Below are positions 29,589 through 32,082 of a stretch of 32,082 nucleotides of DNA, piece by piece. Location: the NCBI GenBank assembly GCA_027004185.1, contig JALTIG010000070.1, positions 4,071 through 36,152 on the forward strand. The letters run 5' to 3'. A program made the translations under genes and the position numbers. Under the pieces are notes generated by a model. It did no database searches. It was not told where the DNA came from and saw nothing but the letters and a program-made list of their open reading frames with translations. This stretch comes from a bacterium (GTDB taxonomy: Bacteria; Desulfobacterota; S145-22). How positions within the stretch are numbered: position 1 is the stretch's first letter; every line of letters starts with the position of its first letter.

Positions 29589-29617
29589 ATTATAACCTTC
29601 CTTTTCACTCCTTGCAA
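29589..29617 (-). promoter_or_regulatory. Putative sigma70-type promoter of the liv operon
   Basis: Minus strand: TTGCAA (29612-29617), 17-nt spacer, perfect TATAAT (29589-29594), about 60 nt upstream of the livK ATG. Confidence 0.55.
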
Positions 29618-29724
29618 GTAAAAAATTCTAATAGCAGTATAAGATAAAATAATGACACAGTTTCAATGGATCTTATACACGTATTTAGCCTTCCCCACAT
29701 CCTAGCAGCATATTTACAAAGGGT

Positions 29725-29763
29725 ATAAAAAAGCGAGGGAAAGGACATCCTTTCCCTCGCTTT
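29725..29763 (-). terminator. Rho-independent terminator of cooS
   Basis: 16-bp perfect stem AAAGCGAGGGAAAGGA / TCCTTTCCCTCGCTTT (29730-29745 / 29748-29763); minus strand continues TTTTTTATACCC; directly after the cooS stop at 29782. Confidence 0.85.
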
Positions 29764-29781
29764 CAGATTCTTTCTGATTTT

Positions 29782-31752
29782 TTATGCGGCATCCAGTTCT
29801 CTACGTTTCGCCATATCGTAGAGGATTCGCTCTCTCGCCTTGTCAATCCCAAGAGCCTTCCGCTTCTTGTCTATATGCGCAATCATTAACTGCGCCGCCT
29901 TCACAGGATCCTGCTCAAATGCCCACATCCCCTTTAAGCTGTCTTCATACCTCTCAAACAGATACCTGGTCACTTCCTCACTATTCGTCGTAGGCCACGT
30001 CACCCCAAAGACCGTAAATACCCCACTCGCTACAAAATACTCCCCAATCGATATCGCCTTCTCACTCATCCACTCAGGCGCAGCCCCAGCTACCGGTAAA
30101 TCACTAATATCATCCCCTAATCCACCATCCTTCACCATCGCCGTGGCCGCCATCAATATCCGACTGTTGTCTACACAACTCCCTACATGCAAAACCGGAG
30201 GAATCCCTACCGCCTCACATACACTCCGTAACCCATCCCCCGCATACTCCAACGCCGCCTCCGGCGTCATAAGCCCTATCTCACCTGCCGCCATAGAACT
30301 ACACCCCGTGGTCAAAACCAATACATCACTCTTGATCAACTCCTTGATCATCGTAACAAAATTATAATTGTGCTGCACCCGCGCATTGTTACACCCTACA
30401 ACACCAGCAACCCCACGAATCCGCCCATTGATGATGTTGTCATTCAACGGCCGATACGAAGCACGAAACATACCTCCCAAGAGATAATTGATCGTCTCAT
30501 GACTAAAACCCACTACCATCTCCTTGGTCCCATCCGGGATAACCACCCGACCCTGATCCCGGTTGGCAAAATTGTCTATCGCCATCCTCACAATCTCCTT
30601 CGCTATCTCTAAACCCCGCTCCTCCTCAAACTGAATATGCTGCACCCCCTCTATCTTACCCCGACGATCCGTGGTGATCAACTTGGTATGATAACACGAA
30701 GCTACCTGCCGCAACGACTGCATCTGACACTGAACATCTACGGTCATGAGATCCACAGCCCCCGTGGTAATCGCTAACTCCTGCTGCAAAAAATTACCCG
30801 CCACCGGTATACCATGACGCATCAATATCTCATTCGCCGAACAACATAACCCCCCAAGATTGATCCCCTTCGCCCCCTTACTCTCCGCATACCTGAGTAA
30901 CTCAGGATCCTGAGAGGCTATCACCATCATCTCCGGCAACAAAGGCTCATGACCATGAATGATAATGTTTACCTCATCCCTCTTCAAAATCCCTAAATTC
31001 ACTAACCCCACTACCGGCTCCGGCGTCCCAAACATAACATCCTGTAACTCAGTCGCTATCATCGATCCCCCCCATCCATCACCTAAAGCCGTCCGAGCCG
31101 CATGCATGAGAATGCTCTCATAATCCTGATCCACACCAATGTGCGTCCGATGCATCATCTCAACAATCTCCCGATCCGGACCACGAGGAACTACCCCAGC
31201 CCTGCGCCAAACCTCCTGACGCTTCAACGGAGCCCGCTTAACAAATATACCCTCACCCTCCTGCTTACCAAACTCCGCTAAACTCCTCTCCCCTACCTCT
31301 ATCGCTATCTCCCGAAGATCCTTGTCACCTATCTCTACCCCCATGTCCATCGCTAACTGATACAACTTCTGCTCATCCTTAATCACAAAATCCTTAATCT
31401 CACCCTTGGCCGCCGCTAAAAAGGTCTCCGCTATCCCTCGACCATGATCACTATGCGCACTCGCTCCCCCAGCTACCATCCTCGCAAAATTCCTCGCCGC
31501 TATCGTCTCCGCCGTAGCACCACAAACTCCCGTCCGCTTCGCCCTCTCCTCAGGCGTCTCCTCACGATTCTTCGGAGCCGGAACCCGACAAGGACCCATC
31601 CCACAATTCTTACAACACGCTCCCCCAGATCCTATCGGACAAGGCTTGATCCGCGCCGCACGATCAAATACCGTCTCCACTCCATCCCCCAACGCCTTCT
31701 CATACGCCTCCTGCGTTACCCCATCTATACTCACCTTCCTGGCTTCTGCCAT
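29782..31752 (-). CDS. cooS: Anaerobic (Ni-Fe) carbon monoxide dehydrogenase catalytic subunit
   Basis: CPIGSGGACCKNCGMGPCR (B/D-cluster region), HGHEPLLPEMM, NLGGLCCSANEILMRHG, TVDVQCQMQSL, GVVGCNNARVQHNYN, LTTGCSSMAAGE, HVGSCVDNSRI (C-cluster ligands); AAGGAGGT Shine-Dalgarno at 31760-31767. Confidence 0.98.
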   Translation of the reverse strand: MAEARKVSIDGVTQEAYEKALGDGVETVFDRAARIKPCPIGSGGACCKNCGMGPCRVPAPKNREETPEERAKRTGVCGATAETIAARNFARMVAGGASAHSDHGRGIAETFLAAAKGEIKDFVIKDEQKLYQLAMDMGVEIGDKDLREIAIEVGERSLAEFGKQEGEGIFVKRAPLKRQEVWRRAGVVPRGPDREIVEMMHRTHIGVDQDYESILMHAARTALGDGWGGSMIATELQDVMFGTPEPVVGLVNLGILKRDEVNIIIHGHEPLLPEMMVIASQDPELLRYAESKGAKGINLGGLCCSANEILMRHGIPVAGNFLQQELAITTGAVDLMTVDVQCQMQSLRQVASCYHTKLITTDRRGKIEGVQHIQFEEERGLEIAKEIVRMAIDNFANRDQGRVVIPDGTKEMVVGFSHETINYLLGGMFRASYRPLNDNIINGRIRGVAGVVGCNNARVQHNYNFVTMIKELIKSDVLVLTTGCSSMAAGEIGLMTPEAALEYAGDGLRSVCEAVGIPPVLHVGSCVDNSRILMAATAMVKDGGLGDDISDLPVAGAAPEWMSEKAISIGEYFVASGVFTVFGVTWPTTNSEEVTRYLFERYEDSLKGMWAFEQDPVKAAQLMIAHIDKKRKALGIDKARERILYDMAKRRELDAA

Positions 31753-31782
31753 CTTACATACCTCCTTGTTTAATAAATATTT

Positions 31783-32082
31783 TTAACTGTTACGAGGGGG
31801 CTGTTTTCCTACTGCTGCAAGATACACAGCCATCTCGTTTTTTCCGTCAACACCTAAAATCTTGTTGACCTCTCCATCAAAAAATGCGCCCACCGCACAA
31901 CACCCAAGCTCTAGGGATTCACATGCCAGATAAAGATTCTGGCATATATGCCCTGCATCAAGGTAGATATAGCGGTAAGCACGCTGTTCATACTTCCACA
32001 CGCTGCGTGGGACCACCGCTGTCCAGACAAAATCAACGGCAGCCTGGGATAACATCCCCTGGTTCAAGGCAGCCCTGGCAAG
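31783..32082 (-). CDS. SagB-type/nitroreductase-family protein, C-terminal part (truncated at window edge)
   Basis: VDFVWTAVVPRSVWKYEQRAYRYIYLDAGHICQNLYLACESLELGCCAVGAFFDGEVNKILGVDGKNEMAVYLAAVGK; frame open to the right edge. Confidence 0.78.
   Translation of the reverse strand, partial: LARAALNQGMLSQAAVDFVWTAVVPRSVWKYEQRAYRYIYLDAGHICQNLYLACESLELGCCAVGAFFDGEVNKILGVDGKNEMAVYLAAVGKQPPRNS

Noticed and set aside
31444-31773. Arg-rich 109-aa plus-strand ORF opposite the start of cooS
   Set aside because: Its odd RRLR/TRSP composition follows from the C-poor, G-rich codon choice of cooS on the other strand.

Overview
The window looks like a bacterial chromosome segment, probably from an anaerobic deltaproteobacterium-like lineage (inferred from gene content only). 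It is densely coding and mostly on the minus strand. From left to right: the 5' part of argH; yggS; maf; a plus-strand operon of a PLP aminotransferase, rph and rdgB; a complete V/A-type ATPase operon on the minus strand (order of transcription H-I-K-E-C-F-A-B-D); an AI-2E family permease on the plus strand; a minus-strand envelope-stress-like block (response regulator, sensor kinase, catalytically degenerate HtrA, orphan 151-aa protein, intact HtrA, small secreted protein); a secreted 203-aa protein with internal repeats; pyruvate kinase; a liv-type ABC transporter (livKHMGF) coupled to an AMP-forming acyl-CoA ligase; an anaerobic CO dehydrogenase (cooS); and the C-terminal part of a SagB/nitroreductase-like protein at the right edge. 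I see no CRISPR array, tRNA, rRNA or transposase. The most interesting candidates are: (1) the block pairing a pseudo-HtrA (catalytic His to Phe, Ser to Thr) with an active HtrA, an unknown protein and a two-component system, with matching TTACAA/TTGTAA inverted repeats in two of its intergenic gaps; (2) the V-ATPase c-subunit, which keeps all the Na+-ligand residues known from Enterococcus hirae NtpK; (3) the strongly skewed codon usage of cooS. All family calls are from reading the translations, with no database search.
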